Positions 16,950 to 25,760 of a DNA stretch of 64,000 nucleotides are shown here, in pieces (the first letter of the stretch is position 1; every line of letters begins with the position of its first letter). Source of the DNA: Candidatus Binatia bacterium (GTDB lineage: Bacteria > Desulfobacterota > Binatia > HRBIN30); assembly GCA_026004215.1 (NCBI GenBank), contig BPIR01000001.1:310001-374000 (forward strand). The letters run 5' to 3'. The notes under the pieces were generated by a model. That model did no database searches and was not told the origin of the DNA. It saw only the letters and a program-made list of their open reading frames with translations. Position numbers and translations under genes: made by a program.

Positions 16950-18569
16950 TCAACAGACATCGCACGTAAAAGGTTCACCGGGAACCAAGACGGTGTCGTG
17001 CTTCCAGCGAATGTCGTCGCGAGACGGATAGTCGATATTGTAATGGAGCCCACGCGACTCCTTTCGCAGGATTGCAGACTGGATAATGAGTTCGGCCACC
17101 AGCGCAATGTTTCTCAACTCGATAAGGTCGGCCGTAATGAGAAAGTCCCAGTAGTATTGCTCGATTTCCTCTTGCAGCAGTCGAATGCGCTTGTAAGCCC
17201 GTGCCAGTCGCCGATTCGAGCGCACGATACCCACATAGTTCCACATCATGCGACGAATCTCGTCCCAATTTTGGCTCACGACCACCATTTCGTCGCTGTC
17301 CACCGCTTGGCCGGGGTTCCATTCCGGCAGTTCGGGTAGAGATGCAGAATCGCGTTCGAGAAGCTTCACTGCGGACGCAGCAGCACGGTGCCCAAACACT
17401 AACGCCTCCAGTAGTGAGTTGGACGCTAAGCGGTTCGCCCCGTGTAAGCCGGTCATCGCCGTCTCGCCGGCCGCGTACAGGCGTCGCAAGGAAGTAGCGC
17501 CGTTTTGATCGGTCACTGCCCCGCCGCAACAATAGTGAGCCGCAGGTACAACCGGGATCCATTCTCGGGTGATGTCGATCCCGAAACGGAGACAGCGCTC
17601 GTAAATCAACGGAAAGCGCTCGCGCACAAAATTGGGGTCACGGTGGGTAATGTCGAGGTACACACAATCGTAGCCGTGCACTTTCATCTCATTGTCAATG
17701 GCCCGCGCCACAATGTCCCTGGGAGCAAGTTCGCCACGCGGATCGTAGCGCTTCATGAAAGCGGTGCCGTCTGGCGTACGAAGGATGGCCCCCTCGCCTC
17801 GCAAGGCTTCCGAGATGAGGAACGATTTTGCTTGCGGGTGGTACAAGCAAGTTGGGTGGAACTGAAAAAATTCCATGTTCGCGACAGGAACGCCGGCACG
17901 AAAAGCCATGGCAATACCATCTCCCGTGGCCACGTCTGGGTTGCTCGTATACAGGTAAACCTTGCCGGCCCCCCCGGTAGCAAGCAAAGTGGCTCGCGCT
18001 TGGAACCGGCTTACCAGCCCGCGCGCGACGTCGAGTACATAGGCTCCCCAGCACTGTGGAGGATTCGCGCCAGGGTCAAATTTGGCATCCACGAGAAGAT
18101 CTACGGCCAAATGTCGCTCGAAAATTGTGATGTTTGCTTGTTGCCGGACCGCACTCAGCAATGCGCGCATGATTTCGTGACCGGTGGCATCCGACGCATG
18201 CAAAATGCGGCGGCGGCTGTGCCCGCCTTCCTGGCCCAAGTCGTATTCCGTGTCCGAGTCGTTTTTGGTATCGAACCGAGTCCCCAACTGAATCAGTTCT
18301 TGTACCCGCAACGGCCCCTCGCGAACCACGAGATCGACGACGTCCTCGTGGCAAAGACCTGCCCCTGCCTCAATCGTGTCACGGGCATGGTCTTGAAACG
18401 AATCCTCCGGGCTCCAAACCGATGCGATCCCTCCCTGGGCATACTCAGTGGCGCTCTCGGGGAGAAAGTCTTTCGTGACCACTGCGACCGTCCCGTACGG
18501 CGCGGCTTTCAGCGCAAAGGTTAAGCCGGCTAGACCACTACCGATCACAAGGAAATCGTACGTTTGCAC
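16950..18569 (-). CDS. nadB: L-aspartate oxidase
   Basis: NadB oxidises aspartate to iminoaspartate for NAD synthesis. The 539-aa flavoprotein has the FAD-binding opening VIGSGLAGLTFALKA, the ATGGAGKVYLYTSNP and FQFHPTCLY segments, ARAIDNEMK with active-site Arg, the HYCCGGAVTD region and the C-terminal helical domain. NadB is favoured over succinate dehydrogenase subunit A by overall length and by the absence of sdhB or sdhC neighbours. nadA and nadC are not in the window. Confidence 0.93.
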   Translation of the reverse strand: MQTYDFLVIGSGLAGLTFALKAAPYGTVAVVTKDFLPESATEYAQGGIASVWSPEDSFQDHARDTIEAGAGLCHEDVVDLVVREGPLRVQELIQLGTRFDTKNDSDTEYDLGQEGGHSRRRILHASDATGHEIMRALLSAVRQQANITIFERHLAVDLLVDAKFDPGANPPQCWGAYVLDVARGLVSRFQARATLLATGGAGKVYLYTSNPDVATGDGIAMAFRAGVPVANMEFFQFHPTCLYHPQAKSFLISEALRGEGAILRTPDGTAFMKRYDPRGELAPRDIVARAIDNEMKVHGYDCVYLDITHRDPNFVRERFPLIYERCLRFGIDITREWIPVVPAAHYCCGGAVTDQNGATSLRRLYAAGETAMTGLHGANRLASNSLLEALVFGHRAAASAVKLLERDSASLPELPEWNPGQAVDSDEMVVVSQNWDEIRRMMWNYVGIVRSNRRLARAYKRIRLLQEEIEQYYWDFLITADLIELRNIALVAELIIQSAILRKESRGLHYNIDYPSRDDIRWKHDTVLVPGEPFTCDVC

Positions 18570-18688
18570 AACGGGTGTGTATCATACCTGCGCTGGCTGC
18601 TGCCACGGCAACGAAGTCTTGTCCAAAACCCTTGCAGCTTCTGGCCCGCTTCGGTAAGGGACACACCGCCGAACGCCAGAGCGGGTTT

Positions 18689-18761
<73 letters not shown>

Positions 18762-18901
18762 TATTTGGCGCAACCGGTGTTCCCCCGTTCTGTGGGCGGA
18801 TGCTTGAGTCGGTGCGGGAGCCACGCACCCCGCTGCCGTTCTGACTGACGCGCAGGGGTGAGGACGCGGGACGAGGGAAGTAAACGGGAGGACCGCGCGG
18901 C

Positions 18902-18932
18902 CAGCCTTGCAGCCGAGGTAGCTGCAAGGCTG
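18902..18932. terminator. Perfect 12-bp hairpin between tRNA-Ala and the acyl-CoA dehydrogenase
   Basis: CAGCCTTGCAGC and GCTGCAAGGCTG enclose the loop CGAGGTA. It lies where the tRNA gene and the leftward acyl-CoA dehydrogenase gene converge. No strong T run follows on either strand, so this may be a bidirectional termination or RNA-stabilising hairpin. Confidence 0.45.
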
Positions 18933-19006
18933 TTAGGGGCTTGCCGGTAGTGATGGAGAAATCCAGCCGCAGGAACAGCCCATAGGAAAGGGGTGCCTAC
19001 GGCGAT

Positions 19007-20164
19007 TCAAGCAAGACCGAGGCGGCGAGCAATAATGACCTTCATGATCTCGTTTGTACCTGCGTAAATGGTTTGCACGGCCGCGTCGGCATAGTCCATC
19101 GAGATCGGGTATTCGAGCATGAAGCCGTATCCGCCGTGCAATTGCAGGCATTCGCTGGTGAGGCGCTTTTGCAGGTCAGTCACCCACCACTTGGCCATGC
19201 TGACTTCTTTGACGATGTCCGCGCCTTTGCAGTGGGCAACCAAAAGCTTGTCAATGAACGCCTGGCCGATTTCGACCTCGGTGGCGAGCTCAGCGATTTT
19301 GAACTGCGTGTTCTGGAATGCGGCAATCGGCTGTCCGAAGGCACGTCGCTCCTTCACGTAAGCGATCGTATCCTCCAGTGCTCGCCGGCAAGACGCCAAC
19401 GAAGCCACGGCGATGCAGAGCCGCTCTTGTTGGAGTTTTTCCATAAGCATCCGGAATCCCTCACCCTCGCGGCCCAGCAAATTTTCGGCGGGGACGACAC
19501 AGTCGTCGAAGAACAGTTCGCTCGTATCCTGCCCTCGGAGACCGAGTTTTTCCAGCCTGCGACCGCGGCGGAAGCCCGGAAACGAAGACTCGACGAGAAA
19601 TAAGCTGATTCCACGGTAGGGCGGACGCGCTTCCGGGTCGGTTTTTGCGACCACGATAAAAAGATCAGCAATCTGGCCATTGGAAATGAAGGTTTTAGCT
19701 CCACGGAGAATGTAGTGGTCCCCCTGCCGCACGGCCCGTGTTCGCACGTTGGCCAGGTCAGAGCCAGCACCCGGCTCGGTCATGGCAATGCCCAGGATAA
19801 GCTCCCCCCGGATAGCAGGGATCAAATAGCGTCGCTTTTGCTCCTCGGAGCCGTAGGCCGTGAGGTAGGGCATACAGATGTCAGAATGAAGAGAAATCAT
19901 CATGGCATGCGCACGCAAGTCGGCCATTTCTTCCATGATGATGGCATCGTAGAGAAAATCCCCGCCTGCGCCCCCATACTCCACCGGCTGGTTGGCGCCG
20001 AGGAATCCTTCATGCCCGGCTCTACGCCAGGTTTCCTTGTCTGTCATACCGCGGGCATTCCATTCCGGTATTTTGGGAACAATTTCCCGCTCAGCAAACT
20101 TACGAAATTGTTCTCGAAAGAGCCGGTGATCAGGACCAAAGATATCGCGTTCCATGGGCCTCAT
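19007..20164 (-). CDS. Acyl-CoA dehydrogenase (LCAD/IVD-like active site)
   Basis: The flavoenzyme forms a trans-2,3 double bond in an acyl-CoA and passes electrons to ETF. The 385-aa protein has the usual motifs: MTEPGAGSDL, GAKTFISNG, RRAFGQPI and QLHGGYGFMLEYP. The short-chain catalytic Glu position in Y-E-G-T is Ala here (IYAGTNEIM). Glu247 in QQERLCIA matches the alternative catalytic Glu used by long-chain and isovaleryl-CoA dehydrogenases. Substrate is unknown. It overlaps the patatin gene (ATGA), hinting at a shared lipid-degradation role. Confidence 0.93.
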   Translation of the reverse strand: MRPMERDIFGPDHRLFREQFRKFAEREIVPKIPEWNARGMTDKETWRRAGHEGFLGANQPVEYGGAGGDFLYDAIIMEEMADLRAHAMMISLHSDICMPYLTAYGSEEQKRRYLIPAIRGELILGIAMTEPGAGSDLANVRTRAVRQGDHYILRGAKTFISNGQIADLFIVVAKTDPEARPPYRGISLFLVESSFPGFRRGRRLEKLGLRGQDTSELFFDDCVVPAENLLGREGEGFRMLMEKLQQERLCIAVASLASCRRALEDTIAYVKERRAFGQPIAAFQNTQFKIAELATEVEIGQAFIDKLLVAHCKGADIVKEVSMAKWWVTDLQKRLTSECLQLHGGYGFMLEYPISMDYADAAVQTIYAGTNEIMKVIIARRLGLA

Positions 20165-21342
20165 CTTCCAGTCGTAGCCAAGCGTTTGCCGTCGCGTCGG
20201 CTGCGAGCCAGCCGCGCCGGTGGCTCCTCCAGGTGATCGATCCGAGGTCCCGCTTCCAGCCAGCTTTCCGCAGCGCGCAGTCCAGCGGTGTACATTTGAT
20301 CGAGAATCTTGCGGTCAAAGTACAAGTACGAACCGGCATCGAACAACCCATCCCGCGCCGGTCGCACCGCCTCGTACAACGTCACTGCTCGGTACTTCCC
20401 GGGATCCAAGTCGGCGAGGCGATTGCGCTCCAGCAGGAGTTTGCGGTCCACGTTGTAGGCGTTTTCTAAAAGGCTGTCGACCGTTCGCTCCACGGCCCGG
20501 CCGAAGTGCGCGAGCGGCTCTCCACCAGGCTCAGCCGGCTCGGTGATGAGCACAGGGATAATCTCCTCCGCTCCCAAAGCAACGACCGGCGCCAGGGGAG
20601 TATTGACGAGCAGACCACCGTCCCACAGGAGATGAGGCCCGATGCGTACCGGCGGAAAAAGCAAGGGGATGGCACAGCTTGCCATAATCATGTCTACCGT
20701 GATCGCATCGACGATGTGATAGTCGGGCGGGCGCGTCAGCGCGGTCGCGCGTGTGACAAAACGGACCACGTGGCCGCTGTGCGCATCCACGGTATTGATT
20801 GCCAGGTGCACTCGGTGCGCCGGCACGGTCTCGCCACCGAGTGCCTCCGTCAGACGGCGGCGGAGGGCTTGCGTGTCGGCCAAAAAGGGTTCTTCGATGC
20901 CGGATAAAAATTCGCTGACGAGGTCGAACCTCAGCGCCAAAATGTACTCGACCATTAAGGCCAGCAAGTCTCCCGGCCGGGGCGGAAAATGCCCCTTGGC
21001 TCGCTGCACCAGATAGCCCCATCGTTTTCCGGGGACCAGGAGTCTCATTCCCTCCCGGCTGAGCAACCGCAGTAGAGTCCGAGCCGCACTGGAGAAAAAC
21101 CGTGCGCTCGCTGTGGCGGGCGGGTTGTCTCCAATCGAGTGCCAAAACTCCAGCATTTCCGCCGGGCTGCGGCCAGCAGCGATGAGGGCGGCGTTGATTG
21201 CCCCGGCAGATGTACCGGAGATGGCGAAGAGACCACCAGCGAACCGCCGATCTTTGAGTAGCCCTTCATAGACACCGACCTGGAAAGCCCCGCGCGCAGC
21301 GCCGCCGGACAACACCATTCCAAGTTTCCGCTTACTCGTCAC
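20161..21342 (-). CDS. Patatin-like phospholipase
   Basis: The 393-aa enzyme has the oxyanion loop GGAARGAF (13-20), nucleophile S45 in GTSAGA, and the catalytic Asp in WDGGLLVNTP. No signal peptide is evident, so it is probably cytoplasmic or membrane-associated. Patatins hydrolyse acyl esters of lipids. The stop overlaps the acyl-CoA dehydrogenase start, suggesting released acyl chains go to beta-oxidation; that link is inference. Confidence 0.9.
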   Translation of the reverse strand: MTSKRKLGMVLSGGAARGAFQVGVYEGLLKDRRFAGGLFAISGTSAGAINAALIAAGRSPAEMLEFWHSIGDNPPATASARFFSSAARTLLRLLSREGMRLLVPGKRWGYLVQRAKGHFPPRPGDLLALMVEYILALRFDLVSEFLSGIEEPFLADTQALRRRLTEALGGETVPAHRVHLAINTVDAHSGHVVRFVTRATALTRPPDYHIVDAITVDMIMASCAIPLLFPPVRIGPHLLWDGGLLVNTPLAPVVALGAEEIIPVLITEPAEPGGEPLAHFGRAVERTVDSLLENAYNVDRKLLLERNRLADLDPGKYRAVTLYEAVRPARDGLFDAGSYLYFDRKILDQMYTAGLRAAESWLEAGPRIDHLEEPPARLARSRRDGKRLATTGR

Positions 21343-21518
21343 TCTCGCTCCACTTCCCCAAAAACATTGTGCCTTCTCTCACCCCGCAACATCGGCGGGT
21401 GTCGCTCCCGAAGGCGTTGCCCGCAGGGTGTCTGTTGGCTCGCTGTCTATGAAAATCCACGTGCCTACGGCGGTTAATCGTCGGAGCTCTTACAAGGCGC
21501 GTATATTGAAAAGCAAGC

Positions 21519-21535
21519 CGACCCCTCGGGGGTCG
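21519..21535 (-). terminator. Rho-independent terminator after the deoxyhypusine-synthase-like gene
   Basis: On the minus strand CGACCCC-CGA-GGGGTCG is a perfect 7-bp stem with a 3-base loop, followed by GCTTGCTTTTC. It sits 36 bases after the stop at 21571. Confidence 0.65.
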
Positions 21536-21570
21536 TCCCCGTATGCGGCTGGCTCGGCGCGGAATCAGCC

Positions 21571-22551
21571 TCACCAGCCCAGAACCCAAGCAAAGATCAG
21601 CGGTGCGACGATGGTTGCGTCGCTTTCTATGATGAATCTCGGTGTGTCGACGCCGAGCTTGCCCCAGGTGATCTTTTCGTTGGGTACCGCGCCGGAGTAA
21701 GAACCATAGCTCGTTGTGGAGTCGCTGATCTGGCAGAAGTAAGCCCACAGGGGCGTATCCCGCCGGCCAAGATCTTGGTGCAGCATGGGCACCACACAAA
21801 TGGGAAAGTCTCCGGCAATACCTCCCCCAATTTGAAAAAAGCCGATACCGGGAGAAGCGGCGTTCTTCACGTACCAATCGGCGAGCCAAGCCATGTACTC
21901 GATCCCGGAGCGAACGATATCCGGCCGCAGTTCGCGCTTGATCACGTAAGCAGTAAAAATGTTTCCTGTCGTGGAGTCCTCCCACCCGGGTACGACGATC
22001 GGAATGTTGTGCTCTGCGGCGGCGACAACCCAAGAATCTCGAGGGTCGATCTCGTAGTACTTCTCCAGATCCCCGGACAGAATGAGTTGATAGAAATATT
22101 CGTGGGGGAAAAAACGCTCTCCACGCTCTTGTGCTTGTTTCCAAACGCGAAACAAATGATGCTGAATGCGGCGGAACGCTTCCTCCTCGGGGATGCAGGT
22201 GTCGGTGACGCGGTTGTACTGCTGCTCGAGGAGCGCCTGCTCATCGGCTGGGGTGAGGTCACGATAATTCGGTACGCGTTTGTAGTGCGAGTGCGCCACC
22301 AGGTTCATGACGTCTTCTTCGAGGTTGGCCCCCGTACAAGAGATGATGTGAACTTTCTTCTGCCGGATCATCTCGGCCAAACTCTTTCCGAGTTCACCCG
22401 TGCTCATCGCCCCCGCCATGGCGACAAGCATTTTACCCCCACGATCGATGAGATCCGCGTATGCGCGTGCCGCGTCGACCAGTGCGGCAGCGTTGAAGTG
22501 GAGGAAATGCCTTTCCATGAAGCGCGAAATGGGCCCAGCTTCCCGTTTCAT
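21571..22551 (-). CDS. Deoxyhypusine-synthase-family protein
   Basis: Eukaryotic and archaeal deoxyhypusine synthase transfers aminobutyl from spermidine to eIF5A; bacterial homologues have other or unknown roles, some possibly homospermidine synthesis. The 326-aa protein shows the family fold markers: VAMAGAMSTGELGKSL, ISCTGANLEEDVMN and PIVVPGWEDSTTGN. The Lys that forms the enzyme intermediate is retained at K298 in EKITWGKLG. No eIF5A or hypusine hydroxylase gene is nearby. The exact substrate cannot be read from sequence. Confidence 0.88.
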   Translation of the reverse strand: MKREAGPISRFMERHFLHFNAAALVDAARAYADLIDRGGKMLVAMAGAMSTGELGKSLAEMIRQKKVHIISCTGANLEEDVMNLVAHSHYKRVPNYRDLTPADEQALLEQQYNRVTDTCIPEEEAFRRIQHHLFRVWKQAQERGERFFPHEYFYQLILSGDLEKYYEIDPRDSWVVAAAEHNIPIVVPGWEDSTTGNIFTAYVIKRELRPDIVRSGIEYMAWLADWYVKNAASPGIGFFQIGGGIAGDFPICVVPMLHQDLGRRDTPLWAYFCQISDSTTSYGSYSGAVPNEKITWGKLGVDTPRFIIESDATIVAPLIFAWVLGW

Positions 22552-22614
22552 CGCAGCCGACTAAATGGTTCAAGTTGATCGAAGATGCAAGGGCTCAGCC
22601 ACAGGAGTTTTGGG

Positions 22615-23079
22615 CTACGCGGGAAAAATTTGGCTTTCCGCTGCGTGGCGTGCACCTTCGGAGCGGGTTGCACGTTGGGGAACGAGCCCGGCGCCACAGG
22701 CAAAACAAAATTGAGCTCCCGTGATTTGTGTTGCCCCGCAGCGCGCACACGAACTTGGTGTCGCGGCTGATTGATCATTTGAGCCACTGCTCTGCCCTAG
22801 CCGAGACAGCTCCTCAATGGCAGCTAGGGCCATGGGGGCATATCTTTGGCGGATGACTTCAAAGTCTTCTGGCGTCAGCTTGTTCATTTTAAGGTCGAAC
22901 TCTGCCTCCCTGATTGCGGTCAAGGCTTGGAGTTTTTGTCGTTCCAGTGCCATAACCCGGTCACGGAGGCTGTCCGCCGGGTTCAGGCCGCCGACGTCTG
23001 CGAAACGAGAATGCCAAAACGGCCACAGAACGTAGGCGAGAGCGAAAAGAGTACCGATAAAGATCAAAGCGATTCCCAT
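22615..23079 (-). CDS. CcmI-like membrane protein with C-terminal zinc ribbon
   Basis: The 154-aa protein has one N-terminal membrane helix and then a helical stretch with REAEFDLKMNKLTPEDFEVI, which resembles the membrane-proximal part of CcmI. It ends with a zinc ribbon (CARCG ... CFACG). It is the last gene of the ccm operon, 8 bp after ccmH. A CcmI-like apocytochrome chaperone role is inferred from position and N-terminal style; the zinc ribbon replaces the usual TPR domain. Confidence 0.68.
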   Translation of the reverse strand: MGIALIFIGTLFALAYVLWPFWHSRFADVGGLNPADSLRDRVMALERQKLQALTAIREAEFDLKMNKLTPEDFEVIRQRYAPMALAAIEELSRLGQSSGSNDQSAATPSSCARCGATQITGAQFCFACGAGLVPQRATRSEGARHAAESQIFPA

Positions 23080-23086
23080 GAAATCC

Positions 23087-23599
23087 TTATAGTTCTAGCC
23101 GTTCCAGCTCTTGGCGAAGCCGCTGATCGTCTTCCGCGGACATGGCCCGGGAGCGCCCGGGTTCCGTCGAGGGCTGCACCGTAGTTTTGCGTTTGGACCA
23201 CTTGCGCAAGGTCCAACCGACCAATACGCCGCCGAAGAGCACGGCAAAAAAGGGTGTGAGCCACGCCAGCAGATTGAAGCCTCGAGTTGTGGGAGAGGAA
23301 AGAATTTTCTCGCCGTACTTCTGCTCGAAGTACGCCAAGATTTGCTCCTTGGTCTTGCCGAGCGCCATTTGCTCGCGAATTTCCTTGCGCAGGGGAATCG
23401 CTGAGCCGCAATCCACGTGGTTACAACTGTGCACGGTCAGGCCACAACCACACTGGCAGGTCAGAGACTCCTCGATTTCTTGAAAGCCGACTTCTGCGCG
23501 GGCTTCGGCTCGCGCCCAACTCGGATGGTCAGCCAAAGCCACCAGGGCAAGCGCCGCCAGTAGCCAATGGTGCGGTAGAGCTCTGGAGTAAGTAAACAT
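23087..23599 (-). CDS. ccmH: Cytochrome c maturation thiol protein CcmH with extra cysteines
   Basis: CcmH keeps the apocytochrome heme-binding cysteines reduced. I start at the ATG 23599, giving a signal peptide and 170 aa; the longer frame to 23731 runs into ccmF. Where ordinary CcmH has an LRCxxCxxxS motif, this one has LTCQCGCGL (C48, C50, C52) with C59 and C64 just after. The following helices (PLRKEIREQMALGKTKEQIL, YFEQKYGEKIL) and a C-terminal membrane helix fit the family. It lies between ccmF and the CcmI-like gene. Confidence 0.88.
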   Translation of the reverse strand: MFTYSRALPHHWLLAALALVALADHPSWARAEARAEVGFQEIEESLTCQCGCGLTVHSCNHVDCGSAIPLRKEIREQMALGKTKEQILAYFEQKYGEKILSSPTTRGFNLLAWLTPFFAVLFGGVLVGWTLRKWSKRKTTVQPSTEPGRSRAMSAEDDQRLRQELERLEL

Positions 23600-23616
23600 G
23601 CCGCAGTACCGCGGAT

Positions 23617-25611
23617 TCAAGGTGCTTCGACTCGCACCCTGCTCTCGCCCTCCCAAGCAACTGCCCCGCGAACGGCCCGCTGCGGCCATGCCGCCAGTAT
23701 GGTTCCAATGGCCAAAACGACGCCGCCCCACTCGAGGAAACCCACAAGCGGATTGATGTACGCCAGAATCGTTGCCGTTTGCGAGGTCGCATCAAAGCTA
23801 CCGAACACAACGTATAAGTCAGTTCCCAATCGCGAGCGGATGGCCACTTCAGTGGCCGGCTGCTCCGGTTTTTTGTAGAAGCGCTTCTCGGGTTTCAGCG
23901 TATCCACTCGGCGACCACCCTCGAAAACGGAAAGCTGCGCAGCCATGTGAGCGCTGTGCGGTGTTTCCCACGTTTCGATTTTTTCGAAGACCAGTCGGTA
24001 GGGACCAATTTCGAAGGACTCGCCGACCTTCACTGGAACTTGCTGCTCCACCCGGAAGGCGGATGTGCCGGTGATCGCCAGAAAGATCATGACGATGCCC
24101 AGGTGGACCACGTACCCTCCGTACCGACGCCGGTTTTTGGTCGTCAGTCGCGCCAACGCTACTGGCCAGGTTTCCCCTAACATGGCTTGTCTGGCACGTG
24201 TTCCGCGCCAAAACTCCTGGAGAATGGTTGCAAGTACGAAGGCGCAGAGGGAGAAGGAGACGACTGCGTAGTAGTTGCCGGTGCCTGCGAAAAGGAACAG
24301 GCTGCCGACCAGCACGCCAAACAACGCCGGCCAGAGAAAATTTCGGCGTAAAGAACTCCAGGAAGCACGCCGCCACGCGATCAGCGGGCCAACGCCCATC
24401 AGGAACAAAAGCAGCAAGCCAAGGGGCGTATTGACGCGATTGAAAAACGGAGGGCCGACGGTGATTTTGACTCCGCGAACGGCCTCGGAGAGCACGGGGA
24501 ATACCGTTCCCCAAAACACGGCAAAGGCCATGCCGACCAGTACTAAGTTGTTCACCAAAAAGGCGGCTTCGCGCGAAAGCATCGAGTCAATTTCATTGTC
24601 GCTCCGTAAAGAGGGAAGACGCCAAATCAACAGGGAGATCGAGACGGCCGCGGCGAACACTAAAAACGCAATAAAAAACGGGCCCAAGCCTGACTGCGTG
24701 AAAGAATGTACTGATGAAATGACGCCGCTACGGGTGAGAAACGTGCCAAAAATCGTCAGCAAGAAAGTCAAGATCACCAGCGCCATGTTCCAGACTTTCA
24801 GCATATTCTTCTTTTCCTGAATCATGACGGAGTGCAGGTAGGCCGTTGCCGTCAGCCAGGGCATGAACGCGGCGTTCTCCACAGGATCCCATGCCCAGTA
24901 GCCTCCCCACCCAAGTACACGATACGCCCAAAGAGCCCCAAACAGGTTGCCGAGGCTCAAGAAGAACCAAGCAAACAACGCCCAACGGCGAGTTGTGCGA
25001 ATCCACAGGTCGTCGAGACGCCCGGTCACCAAAGCCGCCATTGCAAATGCGAAAGGTACCGAGCAGCCGACGTAGCCTAGATACAAGGATGGCGGGTGAA
25101 TCGTCATCCAGTAATTTTGGAGTAGCGGGTTCAAGTCGCGGCCGTCGCCCGGGGTAAATGTGAGTCGCTGGAACGGCGGCGTCACAAAGACGAGAAGCGA
25201 TGCGAAGAATACTGCAACCGCCATCAACGTTGCCGTGACAAAGGGCATCAGGTGGCGATTTTGGCTACGATTCTGAAGCACAACCACCGCAGCCATAGAC
25301 GTAAGGATCGCGAGCCAGAAAAGTAACGACCCTGCTTGCCCTCCCCAGAGTGCAGCCACCGTGTAGTAAAGGGGAAGGGTACTGCTCGAATACTGCGCGA
25401 CATACTCCAGGTTGAAATCGCGGCTCACGAGCGCCCGAATCAAATCAATCGTGGCCACGAGCGTGAAGGCCCATACGGCGAGAGCAGCGTTTTCCGCGCT
25501 CCGCACCAGATCTTCCTGCTTGCGCAAGCCGCCCCAGATCGAGGCAACGAGAGCATACACGCTCAGTACCCAGGCAATAACCAGCGCGACTGCACCACTA
25601 TCCGTTGGCAT
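23617..25611 (-). CDS. ccmF: Heme lyase subunit CcmF
   Basis: CcmF takes heme from holo-CcmE and ligates it to apocytochrome c. The 664-aa protein has about 13-15 membrane helices, the WWD heme motif WGGYWAWDPVENAAFMPWL, an IHPPSLYLGYVG segment with a heme-ligand His, and a large periplasmic domain near the C terminus followed by a final helix (LVGFLEWGGVVLAIG). It follows ccmE and precedes ccmH in the operon. Length and order are normal. Confidence 0.96.
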   Translation of the reverse strand: MPTDSGAVALVIAWVLSVYALVASIWGGLRKQEDLVRSAENAALAVWAFTLVATIDLIRALVSRDFNLEYVAQYSSSTLPLYYTVAALWGGQAGSLLFWLAILTSMAAVVVLQNRSQNRHLMPFVTATLMAVAVFFASLLVFVTPPFQRLTFTPGDGRDLNPLLQNYWMTIHPPSLYLGYVGCSVPFAFAMAALVTGRLDDLWIRTTRRWALFAWFFLSLGNLFGALWAYRVLGWGGYWAWDPVENAAFMPWLTATAYLHSVMIQEKKNMLKVWNMALVILTFLLTIFGTFLTRSGVISSVHSFTQSGLGPFFIAFLVFAAAVSISLLIWRLPSLRSDNEIDSMLSREAAFLVNNLVLVGMAFAVFWGTVFPVLSEAVRGVKITVGPPFFNRVNTPLGLLLLFLMGVGPLIAWRRASWSSLRRNFLWPALFGVLVGSLFLFAGTGNYYAVVSFSLCAFVLATILQEFWRGTRARQAMLGETWPVALARLTTKNRRRYGGYVVHLGIVMIFLAITGTSAFRVEQQVPVKVGESFEIGPYRLVFEKIETWETPHSAHMAAQLSVFEGGRRVDTLKPEKRFYKKPEQPATEVAIRSRLGTDLYVVFGSFDATSQTATILAYINPLVGFLEWGGVVLAIGTILAAWPQRAVRGAVAWEGESRVRVEAP

Positions 25612-25760
25612 CCTACTTCACGCGTCCTTTCCCCCGCACGCAACCGGGGCGCTCCAGATGCGAAGGCGCCTTCCGTTTCAGGCTACGGGCCAATGTTCAC
25701 GTTCGCTTCGCACGCCAACTCCAAGGTTGTTGCTCGGTTGTATCTCGAAAGGTTTTGCAA

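Noticed and set aside
17505..18524. 339-codon plus-strand frame opposite nadB
   Set aside because: nadB carries all flavoprotein motifs; the antisense frame has none and is a GC-rich artefact.
21332..22144. 270-codon minus-strand frame overlapping the deoxyhypusine-synthase-like gene
   Set aside because: It is an out-of-frame Arg-rich shadow; the true gene has all family motifs and a terminator after it.
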